Below are positions 16,775 through 25,511 of a DNA stretch of 64,000 bases, piece by piece (position 1 is the first letter of the stretch; the number at the start of each line of letters is the position of its first letter). Below the pieces are notes generated by a model that worked only from the letters and a program-made list of their open reading frames with translations, had not been told where the DNA came from and did no database searches. Source of the stretch: Flagellimonas lutaonensis (GTDB lineage: Bacteria > Bacteroidota > Bacteroidia > Flavobacteriales > Flavobacteriaceae). The translations under genes and the position numbers were made by a program. The stretch covers positions 1,802,501 to 1,866,500 of the forward strand of contig NZ_CP011071.1 in NCBI RefSeq assembly GCF_000963865.1, in the 5' to 3' direction.

Positions 16775-18010
16775 ATGTTTTCTACCATCAACGTCATTTT
16801 TTACCCAAAAAAGAGAAAATCAAATAAGAAAAATTTAGTCCCTATTTACGCCCGAATCACCCTTGATGGCAAGCGTGCCGAGTTCAGTACGGGCAAGCAG
16901 GTTGACCTGCAAAGATGGGATGTGGAGAGTGGTCGTGTTCGGGGGAAAACACCGGAAATACTGGTGTTGAACCGATTTTTTGATACCTTGAAGGCCAAGT
17001 GTGTTTCCATTTATGACGAGCTTGTAAGGAGCGGTGAATTTGTGGATGCCGATACGGTGAAAAACATCTTTTTGGGCAATACTAAAAAGCAATATATGAT
17101 CTTGGAAATATTCCAAGATCACAACGATGAAATGGAAAGTTTGCTAGGGAAGGACTATAACCCTGGAACCTTGCAGCGGTATAAAGCAGCTTACAAACAT
17201 GTCTCAGATTTTATACAAATTAGATATGGAAAGAAAGATCTACCCGTAAAAAAATTGGACCACGGATTTATAACCAGTCTGGAATTTTTCTTGAAATCAC
17301 GGAAAAACTGTTCGCACAATACGGCGATAAAATACATAGTGAACCTCAAAAAAATTGTCAGGATTGCCTATGCGAATGAATGGATTGAACGAGACCCTTT
17401 CTTCCATTGGAAGGCCAGCTGGAAACAAAAAGAGCGTCAATATTTGACCCAAGAGGAACTCACACGTTTGGTAGAAAAGCAATTTGATATTGAAAGGTTA
17501 CAGACCGTCAGGGATATTTTTCTCTTTTGTTGCTACACGGGATTGGCCTTTGCGGATGTGGAAAAATTGACCAATGATGATCTGGTTACCGATCTGAACG
17601 GACAGCGAATGATCAAGACACTCCGTAAGAAGACCAAGGTACTCAGCAGTATTCCTCTTCTGCCCATACCGGAGGCAATCATACAGAAGTATGAGGGCCA
17701 TCCGCGGGTGGTTGCCAAGGGCACCCTTTTGCCCGTATACAGCAACCAGCGCACCAATTTCTATCTAAAGGAAATAGCCATTGGATGCGGGATAAAGAAG
17801 ACACTTACTACCCATTTAGCACGGCATACATTTGCAACCACCGTAACACTTTCCAACGGTGTCCCTATCGAGTCCGTCAGCAAAATGTTGGGGCACACCT
17901 CTCTAAAGACCACACAGATCTACGCCAAGGTTTTGGACAGTAAATTGATAGAGGATATGACCAGACTGAGGATGAACAATATCATGCAAGAGCAAGCCAA
18001 GTCCATATGA
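16775..18010 (+). CDS. Tyrosine-type site-specific integrase of the island
   Basis: A 411-residue tyrosine recombinase of the Bacteroidota type. The N-terminal arm-binding domain (VIFYPKKRKSNKKNLVPIYARITLDGKR) is followed by a SAM-like core-binding domain (about 105-200, GTLQRYKAAYKHVSDF) and a catalytic domain. Catalytic residues visible are the first Arg in LQTVRDIFLFCCYTGLAF, the HLARHTFATT box, GHTSLKTTQIYAKV with the nucleophilic Tyr, and Lys near KKTKVLSSIPL. All are present, so the enzyme should be active. Its gene lies immediately inside attL and reads away from the tRNA. It is expected to integrate and, with an excisionase, excise the 14.6-kb island. Confidence 0.94.
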   Translation: MFSTINVIFYPKKRKSNKKNLVPIYARITLDGKRAEFSTGKQVDLQRWDVESGRVRGKTPEILVLNRFFDTLKAKCVSIYDELVRSGEFVDADTVKNIFLGNTKKQYMILEIFQDHNDEMESLLGKDYNPGTLQRYKAAYKHVSDFIQIRYGKKDLPVKKLDHGFITSLEFFLKSRKNCSHNTAIKYIVNLKKIVRIAYANEWIERDPFFHWKASWKQKERQYLTQEELTRLVEKQFDIERLQTVRDIFLFCCYTGLAFADVEKLTNDDLVTDLNGQRMIKTLRKKTKVLSSIPLLPIPEAIIQKYEGHPRVVAKGTLLPVYSNQRTNFYLKEIAIGCGIKKTLTTHLARHTFATTVTLSNGVPIESVSKMLGHTSLKTTQIYAKVLDSKLIEDMTRLRMNNIMQEQAKSI

Positions 18011-18111
18011 TGTTCAGATATAGTCCCAATCTTACCCTTGACTTTTTCGCGTGGTACCTGTGGAATTTCTTTAGCGTTCGGAAAGAAAAGCGTAAAAAAG
18101 AAAATCCATAG
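18007..18111 (+). CDS. Possible 34-residue peptide overlapping the integrase stop
   Basis: Tandem ATG codons at 18007 and 18010 overlap the integrase TGA. The frame encodes 34 residues: an aromatic segment with LDFFAWYLWNFF followed by a basic tail (KEKRKKENP). The ATGA overlap suggests translational coupling, but the peptide is short, resembles no family I know, and could be a decayed gene start. Confidence 0.3.
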   Translation: MMFRYSPNLTLDFFAWYLWNFFSVRKEKRKKENP

Positions 18112-18569
18112 GGCGCAACCAACCTACTTGGACTTTCAAAACTTTACTTCTAATTTTAGTATTGCTTCGTAATAGGTTTGGAAGAGCAAGAGGATAACAG
18201 GCTGGCGCCGTGTTATAATTGCTATCCATTGATATTTAGTTTATTACGAATCGAGTAAATCCTGTGAATAATGGTTTTTGGGCCAAAAGTCCCGTGACTC
18301 ATTGATTTTCAATTAAAAATTAATCCAAAAATGAATAATGAGTTTAAAAAAGACCCTATAAAATAACCCTTTCCATGAATTAGAATCTTCCTTTGCCGCA
18401 CACTTCATAGTATTAGTTTGTGTAAGTTTTGGGACTTGCAGCGCAAAACCCTGTTTTGCTCGCCCTCTTTTAGATTCTATGCGATTTTTTGAAGTGACAT
18501 CACTTGTCTTAAGAGTTGAGAAGAAATAACTTCAAAAACAGATTGAGCACATATCTCTAATTCAGATAT
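18112..18569. other. AT-rich gene-free stretch inside the island
   Basis: About 460 bases without a supportable gene on either strand. No tRNA, clear terminator or long repeat is seen. It separates the integrase from the first cargo gene and may hold decayed sequence. Confidence 0.5.
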
Positions 18570-20657
18570 TTATTCCACAAGTTCAATAAAAAAATCTGGA
18601 GCTGGCATACCAGAATCTAGACGCGATCGCAATAACCCTGAAGAAATGCTTACAATCTCACCTAGATGGTTTTCAAATATGAAATGTGGATAACCCTTAG
18701 TTAAATATTCCTCTACTGTTAGCGAAGCCCTGTTATTTATGTAGACTTTTTTCTCATGAACCGAATTCGAAAGATCAACCCTTTCATCTGGGTCGTTTTT
18801 GGATCCCAAAATCAAATTTCCATCTTTGCTGATTCCATAAGAAAAATCAGGCTCTGAAAAAGTGTCAATTATAGAATAGTCTGTCATTGAATATATCCGC
18901 CCTTCAACCAAATTGATAATATAATTTTGATTGGCGTTAAAAAATGTTTCCTTTTCCCAATCAGATAAAATGGGTATTGGCACAGAGGTTCGATTGGTTA
19001 GAAAGCCATCTACATCAATTGTAAACCTTAAACTATTGGGTTCATTGGAATGCCCAACAAGCACTTGGTTATTGTCCAATTCAATAATTTGATAGTTATT
19101 GGAAGATTGGTGTGCATCAAAATGGATTTCACTTTCTATAAGGTTCAAATCTTTACCATTTCTGCTGCATGTAAACACATCATCGTCATCGGTAAACACC
19201 CATAAATTATTACTTAGGTAAACAAAATCCTCAAAACGAGGATAAAGCCCAACCACCCTCATTTCATACTTAAAATTCAAGGAAGTGGCTTCATAGACAT
19301 TAATACTGCTTCCTTGGGCAAATAAAATTTCCTTGCCTTCTTCCGACTCAATGACCTTCATGTCGACATCCGTGTGTGAAGTAGGGGGTAAATTAGATGT
19401 TGCTTCAATGCTATGCGTATTATAATTGTATCGGATGATGTTCAGTTCTTGAGTACCGCTTTCCCTGCCATATAAATATACTATGGTCTCATCAGGGTCA
19501 ATAGCAAGTTTTCTTATAAAATCGAGCTTTAGTAATTCATTTCGCCCAAAATTTACTTGCCAACTGTGTACTTCTTCAATTGTTCCAAGACTTTTGTTTC
19601 CGAAAATATCAATAGCGTATACAGTATATACTGGATTTAAGAAGTATGGTGGGTCATTATCAACATACTCCAATGTTTCAATATCATTTATGCTTGCTAC
19701 GGTTACTTCTTGATAACCATATCCCGAGCCACTTTGGTAATTGCGAGCTGTCACCTCGTAGTGTGAAAAATAGCGACCAGAATATTTCGTCCAATTAAGG
19801 CTGATTGATTCACTTCCAACGACAGGCTCGGATAATGTAACCGGGGAAACCTCCAAATCTCCCGTATCAACTGATACCATTTCGCTTTCTCCTAGCAAGC
19901 CCTGATCGGTGTAAACCCTGAAATAATAACAAAGATTACTATTGACAACAGGGTTTTCATCGATAAAAAATTCAATGTCTGGCGAATCCAAGGTTGCTAT
20001 AAGTTCAGCCTGCGTTTTATCACAATCTCCTGCACTTCGATAGATTTCATATCTGCTGAATTGATTATATCCTTTATAGGGCATCCAACTCATACGTATC
20101 TTATCCAAGTGGTCTACGGTATTATTGTGGATGAAGGTTGGGGAATATATGTCCATTTCAGCGGGTGGGGTATATCTTCTAGCATAGAAGGTCAAAATGT
20201 CCAAAGTCCCATCCTCATCAATATCAAACTGAACTTTAAAGTTTAATCTTTCCGATGTCAATTCAACAATTACCAATTCTTCACTTTGTCCAAATTGGTC
20301 AGTGAGGGTTACCACACCGTTGTCTAGGTTTACATTGTAATTGTTTGTTTCCGGGGTACACAAACTATTGGTAAATAAGAATTCTGAATATCGATTCTCG
20401 GAACTAAAATTGAAAAAATCCCTTCCACAATCTTGAGTGGTTGGAGGCACTTCAACTCTATTACCATCCGATTCTACCTCAAAAATAGACCAAGTACCTT
20501 CAAGGGATGACATGGTTGCAGATTGCAAGGCACCCGAGTAAAAGGCATCACCTTCGGTTCCATTATCATCCTTCGAACAACTAATAAAGGATAAGGTGAA
20601 CAAAATTAAAATTAGATTAAATTTTCTGGGATATAGCAAAAGAGAGGGTTTGCTCAT
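18570..20657 (-). CDS. Large surface lipoprotein: lipocalin-like, two FN3 domains, beta-propeller
   Basis: A 695-residue lipoprotein. The signal ends LSFISCSKDD, with the acylated Cys at 27 followed by SKDD, which resembles the Bacteroidota lipoprotein export signal for surface exposure. Residues ~45-160 look like a lipocalin-type domain (LEGTWSIFEVESDGNRVEVP; VTLTDQFGQ). Two FN3 domains follow (~165-265 with IRMSWMPYKGYNQFSRYEIY; ~270-365 with ISLNWTKYSGRYFSHYEV). The last ~320 residues are beta-rich repeats consistent with a propeller (DPDETIVYLYGRESGTQELN, DNNQVLVGHS, KDGNLILGSKNDP). This predicts a binding or adhesion role rather than catalysis. It is the left-most cargo gene of the island. 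Confidence 0.8.
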   Translation of the reverse strand: MSKPSLLLYPRKFNLILILFTLSFISCSKDDNGTEGDAFYSGALQSATMSSLEGTWSIFEVESDGNRVEVPPTTQDCGRDFFNFSSENRYSEFLFTNSLCTPETNNYNVNLDNGVVTLTDQFGQSEELVIVELTSERLNFKVQFDIDEDGTLDILTFYARRYTPPAEMDIYSPTFIHNNTVDHLDKIRMSWMPYKGYNQFSRYEIYRSAGDCDKTQAELIATLDSPDIEFFIDENPVVNSNLCYYFRVYTDQGLLGESEMVSVDTGDLEVSPVTLSEPVVGSESISLNWTKYSGRYFSHYEVTARNYQSGSGYGYQEVTVASINDIETLEYVDNDPPYFLNPVYTVYAIDIFGNKSLGTIEEVHSWQVNFGRNELLKLDFIRKLAIDPDETIVYLYGRESGTQELNIIRYNYNTHSIEATSNLPPTSHTDVDMKVIESEEGKEILFAQGSSINVYEATSLNFKYEMRVVGLYPRFEDFVYLSNNLWVFTDDDDVFTCSRNGKDLNLIESEIHFDAHQSSNNYQIIELDNNQVLVGHSNEPNSLRFTIDVDGFLTNRTSVPIPILSDWEKETFFNANQNYIINLVEGRIYSMTDYSIIDTFSEPDFSYGISKDGNLILGSKNDPDERVDLSNSVHEKKVYINNRASLTVEEYLTKGYPHFIFENHLGEIVSISSGLLRSRLDSGMPAPDFFIELVE

Positions 20658-20845
20658 AGCAAGTGGGTTATGTTATCTCTGTTGACAGCTATTTTATGAC
20701 AATATATTATACAACAGCGTAAGATGGGATAATTTATTATTCAGGCCAAAAATAAAATCGTTATCGGAAATTCACGAATAAACCCGATGTATTGTAAGTT
20801 ATTACTAATATCGCTTATCTTTTGTAATCTACCTATCTCATGAAA

Positions 20846-21937
20846 TCAAATATTGATTTCATATCGCGTACTTCGCCCACCCCCAATAGGCCTAAAAATT
20901 CCTTTTGCCACCAAGTCTTGCAAATCCCTTGTGGCTGTTGCTTTGGAAGTTCTCACAAGAGAAATATATTTACGGGAGTTCATGCCCCCCTCAAAACCCT
21001 GATGGCCTTCCTCCAACATTCTGCGAACGACTTTTTGTTGACGCTCATTGAGTTCATCTTTATGCTGGTCAAAGAACCTGGTCTTTTTCAAAGTGAATTC
21101 GATTTCTTGCTCGGCATCGATTTGGGCATCCAAAACAGTTTGGACAAAGTAGTTTATCCAATCCGTGATTTCATTGGAACGCTGCGCCCTTTGCAAAGCA
21201 TCGTAATAGGCTTTTTTATTTTCCTCAATGGATTTGGACAAACTGAACAGCACGGGGCGACCGATTCGTTGCGAAAGTGCTTTTTCCGCTACTGCTCGGC
21301 CAATTCTACCATTGCCATCTTCAAAAGGGTGTATGGTTTCAAAATACAAATGAGCAATGGCAGCTCTTAAAATGGGCTTCTTGATTTCGCCTTGTGAGGC
21401 GTTAAACCACTTGATAAAACCACTCATTTCGGTAGAAACCCTTTTAGAAGGAGGGGCTTCAAAGTGGACCATCTCCCTGCCCATACCCCCAGAAACGATT
21501 TGCATGGGTTCTTCATGGGTACGCCATTGGCCTATTTGGATTTGATTGTTGCCCTTCATTAGCATTGTATGCCAATCGAATAACATTTGACTAGTGAGTG
21601 GTTTTTTAAAATTATTACGGACGGCAAGCATCAATTCAGCCACCCCTTCAGCTCTTTTGTCTTTAGTCAATGGTAATTCTGGGTTAAGCCCTAAGTTTCT
21701 TCGAATGGAGGACATCACATCATTTCGACTCAAATACTCGCCTTCAATCTCAGAGGTCTTTATGGCCTCTGAAACCATAAGGTTAATTATGGCCTCCGTT
21801 TGCTCGGTTTCTGATAGCCCCTCCAATACACCACTAATTCGCCCCGTACGTTGGGCAAAATCAAAGAGTTTATTTTCAACATCGGTAGTTTGATATTGAA
21901 AATTGGGCCAGTCTTTTTGTTGCCAATTATAGCGCAT
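20846..21937 (-). CDS. Fic family protein (DUF4172-Fic-wHTH) with inhibition motif
   Basis: A 363-residue Fic protein. An N-terminal DUF4172 domain contains TSEIEGE near residues 58-64, which fits the (S/T)xxxE(G/N) autoinhibitory motif of class II Fic enzymes. The catalytic loop HPFEDGNGRIGR near residue 205 has the active-site His, the metal-binding Asp/Glu position and both Gly/Arg phosphate-binding residues. The C-terminal ~70 residues (LNERQQKVVRRMLEEG, TSKATATRDLQDLVAKGIF) form a winged helix-turn-helix. Such enzymes transfer AMP from ATP to target Ser, Thr or Tyr residues and can act as self-contained toxin or signalling modules; the intact inhibition motif means no separate antitoxin gene is required. 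It is island cargo. Confidence 0.92.
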   Translation of the reverse strand: MRYNWQQKDWPNFQYQTTDVENKLFDFAQRTGRISGVLEGLSETEQTEAIINLMVSEAIKTSEIEGEYLSRNDVMSSIRRNLGLNPELPLTKDKRAEGVAELMLAVRNNFKKPLTSQMLFDWHTMLMKGNNQIQIGQWRTHEEPMQIVSGGMGREMVHFEAPPSKRVSTEMSGFIKWFNASQGEIKKPILRAAIAHLYFETIHPFEDGNGRIGRAVAEKALSQRIGRPVLFSLSKSIEENKKAYYDALQRAQRSNEITDWINYFVQTVLDAQIDAEQEIEFTLKKTRFFDQHKDELNERQQKVVRRMLEEGHQGFEGGMNSRKYISLVRTSKATATRDLQDLVAKGIFRPIGGGRSTRYEINI

Positions 21938-22586
21938 GAGCCGATTAAAAGTATTATTCGGCTCAAAAATAATAAAAATGTGAGTTGATTGTGGTCAATG
22001 TTTAACCGAGAGTATAGTTTATTGTGAAAATTGAACTTATTTGAACTCGTTAAATGATTTCAGTATTGCCATTTAGAAAATCTCCAAAAAAGACTCTTTG
22101 CCCAATAAATTTATGAAACTAAGTATCTTTTTATACTTTAGGCGCATTATCTTAAATAGATAATTCTATGAAAAAAATTGTCCTCTTTTGCGTGCTTGCC
22201 CTGACAATAGCTTGTTCCTCCTCATCCGAAGAAGTATTGCGCTCCGGAAATTCAATTACACTTTTCCAATTACAAATCAACGGTCAAGTTATTTCGGGCC
22301 AAATTAACCAGACAAGTAGCACTATAGTATTTAACGTTACCGATGCAAGTCTGGTATCTCTGAAACCTACCATAACAATTTCTGAGGGAGCCACAATAAA
22401 CCCATCTCCTAGTTCCCCTAGAAACTTTACCCAAGAAGTGGAATATACAGTTACAGCCGAAGATGGTACTCAAAAGGTATATACTGTTATAGTCAACAAT
22501 AGAATTTTGAACAACGAAAATCTTATCACATTATTTCAATTACCCATCAATGGAGAAATCATAAATGTGGAAACGCCGGACATAGT

Positions 22587-22590
22587 ATAC
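22587..22590 (+). repeat. Target-site duplication ATAC, left copy
   Basis: ATAC here and at 25119-25122 flank the insertion sequence. One copy completes the Tyr codon of the interrupted gene. Confidence 0.75.
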
Positions 22591-22597
22591 CACCCTC

Positions 22598-22663
22598 GCC
22601 GGGTTAAAGTGACCATAGCTGGCCGGACGAAACTGACCCCCCCGCGCCGGGCCAAAGTGTACC
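22598..22663 (+). repeat. Three tandem terminal repeats of the IS, left end
   Basis: Three related blocks begin at 22598, 22622 and 22646, exactly 24 bases apart: GCCGGGTTAAAGTGACC, GCCGGACGAAACTGACC and GCCGGGCCAAAGTGTACC. They are the expected IstA-binding sites. Confidence 0.8.
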
Positions 22664-22721
22664 ACCTTTAGATTAGATCTATCTCTAAATGGCGAAGTGC
22701 TTTTTTTGCTAAAAAAGCACC

Positions 22722-24266
22722 ATGGCGAACAAGCAGATAGATATGCGAAAAATAAAACTGATTTATAAGCTCTACACCTCTGGTGTAAGCAAGCGACGGA
22801 TAAGCCAGCAATTGGGCATATCCCGCGTTACCATTAGAAAGTACATCGAATTCTTCAAGCGGTACCGTTTCACGGGGTACGAAGTGGAGAAGATGACCCT
22901 GGAGGAACTCCACAATCTTTTTAAGGACGGGCAAAGGCCGAAGAGCCAACGCCTGCTGACCCTAAGGCAGTACTTTCCCCACTTTGACAAGGAACTCCGC
23001 AAGACGGGCGTTACGCGACGATTGCTGTGGGAGGAATATTATGCGAAGCACCCCGATGGGTTCAGGCTCTCACAGTTCAAGTATTGGTACGCCGAATGGC
23101 GCAAGGAGACCTCGCCCGTGATGCACATGGAGCATAAGGCCGGCGACAAGCTCTTTATCGACTTCACGGGAAAGAAACTCCATATCGTCGACAGGGACAC
23201 CGGCGAACTTCAGGAACTGGAAGTGTTCGTGTGCATACTGGGCAGCAGCCAGTATACCTATGTGGAGGCCTGCGCAAGCCAAAAACTGGAAGATTTTATA
23301 CGTTGTACCGAGAACGCCCTATGGTTCTATGGCGGCGTGCCAAAGGCCTTGGTGCCCGATAACCTCAAATCGGCCGTGACAAAGAGCAGTCGTTACGAAC
23401 CTAGTTTGAACAAGGTATTCGCGGACTTTGCCGAACATTACGAAACAGCCGTACTGCCCACACGTACCTACAGGCCAAGGGACAAGGCCATAGTGGAGAA
23501 CGCCGTGAAGATAATCTACACTAGGGTGTTCGCCCCTTTACGGAACCGGACCTTCCATAACATCACAGATATCAACAAAGCGATATGGGAGCTGTTAGAG
23601 AAGCACAATGGAATGTCATTTAGGGGGAGGGAATACTCCCGTTGTTCATTGTTCCTTGAGATAGAGAGGCAAGAACTGATGCCCTTGCCCGAAAAACGCT
23701 ATGAGATAAAAAGGTATGCCCGAGGTACCGTGCACAAGAACAGCCATATCTATTTTGGGAAGGACAAGCACTATTACAGTGTTCCCTATCGCCATATCGG
23801 CAAACAGGTCAAGCTGGTCTATACCGACAGCATCGTCGAGATTTACCATAAACACGAAAGGTTCGCGGTACATAAAAGGAACAAAAAGAAATATGGCTAT
23901 ACCACCCTGGCCGACCATATGCCATCGCACCACCGCTTTGTGAGCGAATGGAGCAGTGAGAGGTTCATTGGTTGGGCAGGCAATATCGGCGAACACTGCA
24001 AAGGGTACATCATCGCCATATTGGAAAAGAAACAGCACCCGGAACAATCCTATAAATCCTGTCTTGGCATATTGCACCTTGCCAAAAAGTATGGAAGGGA
24101 ACGTCTTGAGAACGCCTGCAAACGTGCCTCGGAATATGGAGCGTACAATTACAATATGGTCGAGCGCATCTTAAAGAAGGGATGGGACCAAATTGATGAA
24201 GGTATCGACGGGGATCTGGAAATGCCCGAGCACAAGAACATAAGGGGCGGAAAATACTATGAATAA
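22722..24266 (+). CDS. istA: IS21-family transposase IstA
   Basis: A 514-residue transposase. The N-terminal helix-turn-helix (KLYTSGVSKRRISQQLGISR, about residues 16-35) binds the terminal repeats. The catalytic DDE domain includes AGDKLFIDFTGKKLHI (first Asp), VPKALVPDNLKSAV (second Asp in PDN) and YRPRDKAIVENAVKII (Glu). A basic C-terminal beta-barrel region follows (HIYFGKDKHYYSVPYR). Length is as expected for the family. It ends 24 bases before istB. All catalytic residues look intact, so the element may still be active. Confidence 0.96.
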   Translation: MANKQIDMRKIKLIYKLYTSGVSKRRISQQLGISRVTIRKYIEFFKRYRFTGYEVEKMTLEELHNLFKDGQRPKSQRLLTLRQYFPHFDKELRKTGVTRRLLWEEYYAKHPDGFRLSQFKYWYAEWRKETSPVMHMEHKAGDKLFIDFTGKKLHIVDRDTGELQELEVFVCILGSSQYTYVEACASQKLEDFIRCTENALWFYGGVPKALVPDNLKSAVTKSSRYEPSLNKVFADFAEHYETAVLPTRTYRPRDKAIVENAVKIIYTRVFAPLRNRTFHNITDINKAIWELLEKHNGMSFRGREYSRCSLFLEIERQELMPLPEKRYEIKRYARGTVHKNSHIYFGKDKHYYSVPYRHIGKQVKLVYTDSIVEIYHKHERFAVHKRNKKKYGYTTLADHMPSHHRFVSEWSSERFIGWAGNIGEHCKGYIIAILEKKQHPEQSYKSCLGILHLAKKYGRERLENACKRASEYGAYNYNMVERILKKGWDQIDEGIDGDLEMPEHKNIRGGKYYE

Positions 24267-24290
24267 AAACAACACTTAAAAACAGAACAT

Positions 24291-25028
24291 ATGAACGAAA
24301 AAACAATGGAACTGATGAAACAAATGAGGTTCTTTGGAATGCACAGGGCCTTCGCCACAACAATGGAAACCGGAGGTGCCGATACCACCTACACCAATGA
24401 CGAGCTCATCGCCTATCTCATCCAGAGCGAATGGGACGACCGCCGCAACCGCAGGATAGAGCGATTGACCAAGTCCGCAAGGTTCAGGTACACGGCCGTT
24501 ATGGAGGCCTTGGACTACCGTCCATCGCGCCAACTGGACAAAAATCTTGTACAGCGGCTCGGCTCCTGCGGCTTTATCCGAAAAAGGGAGAACATACTTG
24601 TCACGGGCAGTACGGGCGTGGGCAAAAGTTATCTGGCCTCCGCCATTGGCCACCAGGCCTGCTCGATGGGGTATAGAACAATGTACTTCAACACCGCCAA
24701 ACTATTCACCCTGCTAAAGACCTCCAAGGCCGACGGTTCCTACCTGAAACAGATAAACCGATTGGAAAGACAGGACTTGCTCATATTGGATGATTTTGGG
24801 CTGAAGCCCCTGGACAACATAAACCGCCACTCCCTGATGGAGATCATCGAGGACAGGCACGGCAAAAGATCCACCATAATAGCATCACAGCTACCTGTCG
24901 AAGTATGGCACGACATTATAGGTGAAAAAACACTGGCCGATGCCATCCTGGACCGTTTGGTGCACACGGCACACAGAATAGATATAAAAGGAGAATCAAT
25001 GAGAAGAAAATTGAAAAATAAAAACTAA
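24291..25028 (+). CDS. istB: IS21-family helper ATPase IstB
   Basis: A 245-residue AAA+ ATPase. Walker A is GSTGVGKS within ILVTGSTGVGKSYLASAIG (about residue 103), Walker B is LLILDDFG (about 160), sensor 1 is STIIASQLPVEVWH and the arginine-finger region follows at DAILDRLVHTAHRI. IstB assembles on target DNA and activates IstA. Full length and intact. Confidence 0.96.
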   Translation: MNEKTMELMKQMRFFGMHRAFATTMETGGADTTYTNDELIAYLIQSEWDDRRNRRIERLTKSARFRYTAVMEALDYRPSRQLDKNLVQRLGSCGFIRKRENILVTGSTGVGKSYLASAIGHQACSMGYRTMYFNTAKLFTLLKTSKADGSYLKQINRLERQDLLILDDFGLKPLDNINRHSLMEIIEDRHGKRSTIIASQLPVEVWHDIIGEKTLADAILDRLVHTAHRIDIKGESMRRKLKNKN

Positions 25029-25072
25029 GTTTAACCCACGGATAGATCAAATCTGAGCAGTTCGTTTACACT

Positions 25073-25112
25073 GGTCACTTTCATCCGGCGAAGGTGGGTC
25101 ACTTTACCCGGC
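25073..25112 (-). repeat. Two terminal repeats of the IS, right end
   Basis: Read on the minus strand, GCCGGGTAAAGTGACC (25112-25097) and GCCGGATGAAAGTGACC (25089-25073) repeat the left-end blocks, again 24 bases apart, in inverted orientation. Confidence 0.8.
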
Positions 25113-25118
25113 TTATCC

Positions 25119-25122
25119 ATAC
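25119..25122 (+). repeat. Target-site duplication ATAC, right copy
   Basis: Second copy of ATAC; the interrupted gene resumes in frame at 25123. Confidence 0.75.
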
Positions 25123-25511
25123 GATGGGATTATTGTAGAATCGGATGTTTTTATAGATGTTTTAGCCGAAGGAGCGCCTAAAATATCCTCAATCAATCAA
25201 AGTTTATATCGCCCTGGAGATACACTGATTGTTGCCGGTGAAAATTTGACCCCAGTAATTGTGGTACCCTCAAATGGTAATCTTTACTTTTTCAACCCAG
25301 CCGGTAATATCGATACTCAATTAAACGCAGAAAGGACCGAATATCAATTGGTTCTAGAAAACCCTTCTTCGTTTGCCTATACGGCATTCTTTTTCTACTC
25401 AGGAGACACACGAGAAGTGATGTTCACTAATTTGGATGAGCGAAGATTAGGGGAACAAATAACTGTTAACGTGGAACGTTAATTAATTATAAGAGAACCA
25501 CCCTTTTTTTT

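Larger units (their letters stand above)
22591..25118 (+). mobile_element. Complete IS21-family insertion sequence (about 2.5 kb)
   Basis: The element contains istA and istB in the usual order and has multiple terminal repeats. Related 17-18 bp blocks of the form GCCGGNNNAAAGTGACC lie at 22598, 22622 and 22646 on the left and, inverted, at 25073-25089 and 25097-25112 on the right, all at 24-bp spacing. The 4-bp direct repeat ATAC flanks it. Terminal dinucleotides do not follow a clear TG...CA rule, so the outer limits could be off by a few bases. Confidence 0.9.
22168..25482 (+). pseudogene. TIG-like lipoprotein gene, disrupted by an IS21-family element
   Basis: The 5' part (22168-22590) encodes a lipoprotein signal (LALTIACSSSSEE, Cys 16) and two DUF5018-like sandwich repeats (ITLFQLQINGQVISG; ITLFQLPINGEIINV) with a VEYTVTAEDGTQKVYTV strand. 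At 22590 the frame is cut by an insertion sequence. The 3' part resumes at 25123 (DGIIVESDVFIDV), contains an IPT/TIG-like motif (ISSINQSLYRPGDTLIVAGENL) and stops at 25480-25482. Deleting 22591-25122 restores one continuous 260-codon frame with no other change, so the insertion is recent. The remaining 5' fragment reads on for 27 codons into the IS end and stops at 22671. Confidence 0.9.

Noticed and set aside
22591-22671. C-terminal tail of the interrupted lipoprotein (HPRRVKVTIAGRTK and so on)
   Set aside because: These residues are only translation of the IS terminal repeats, not a domain.
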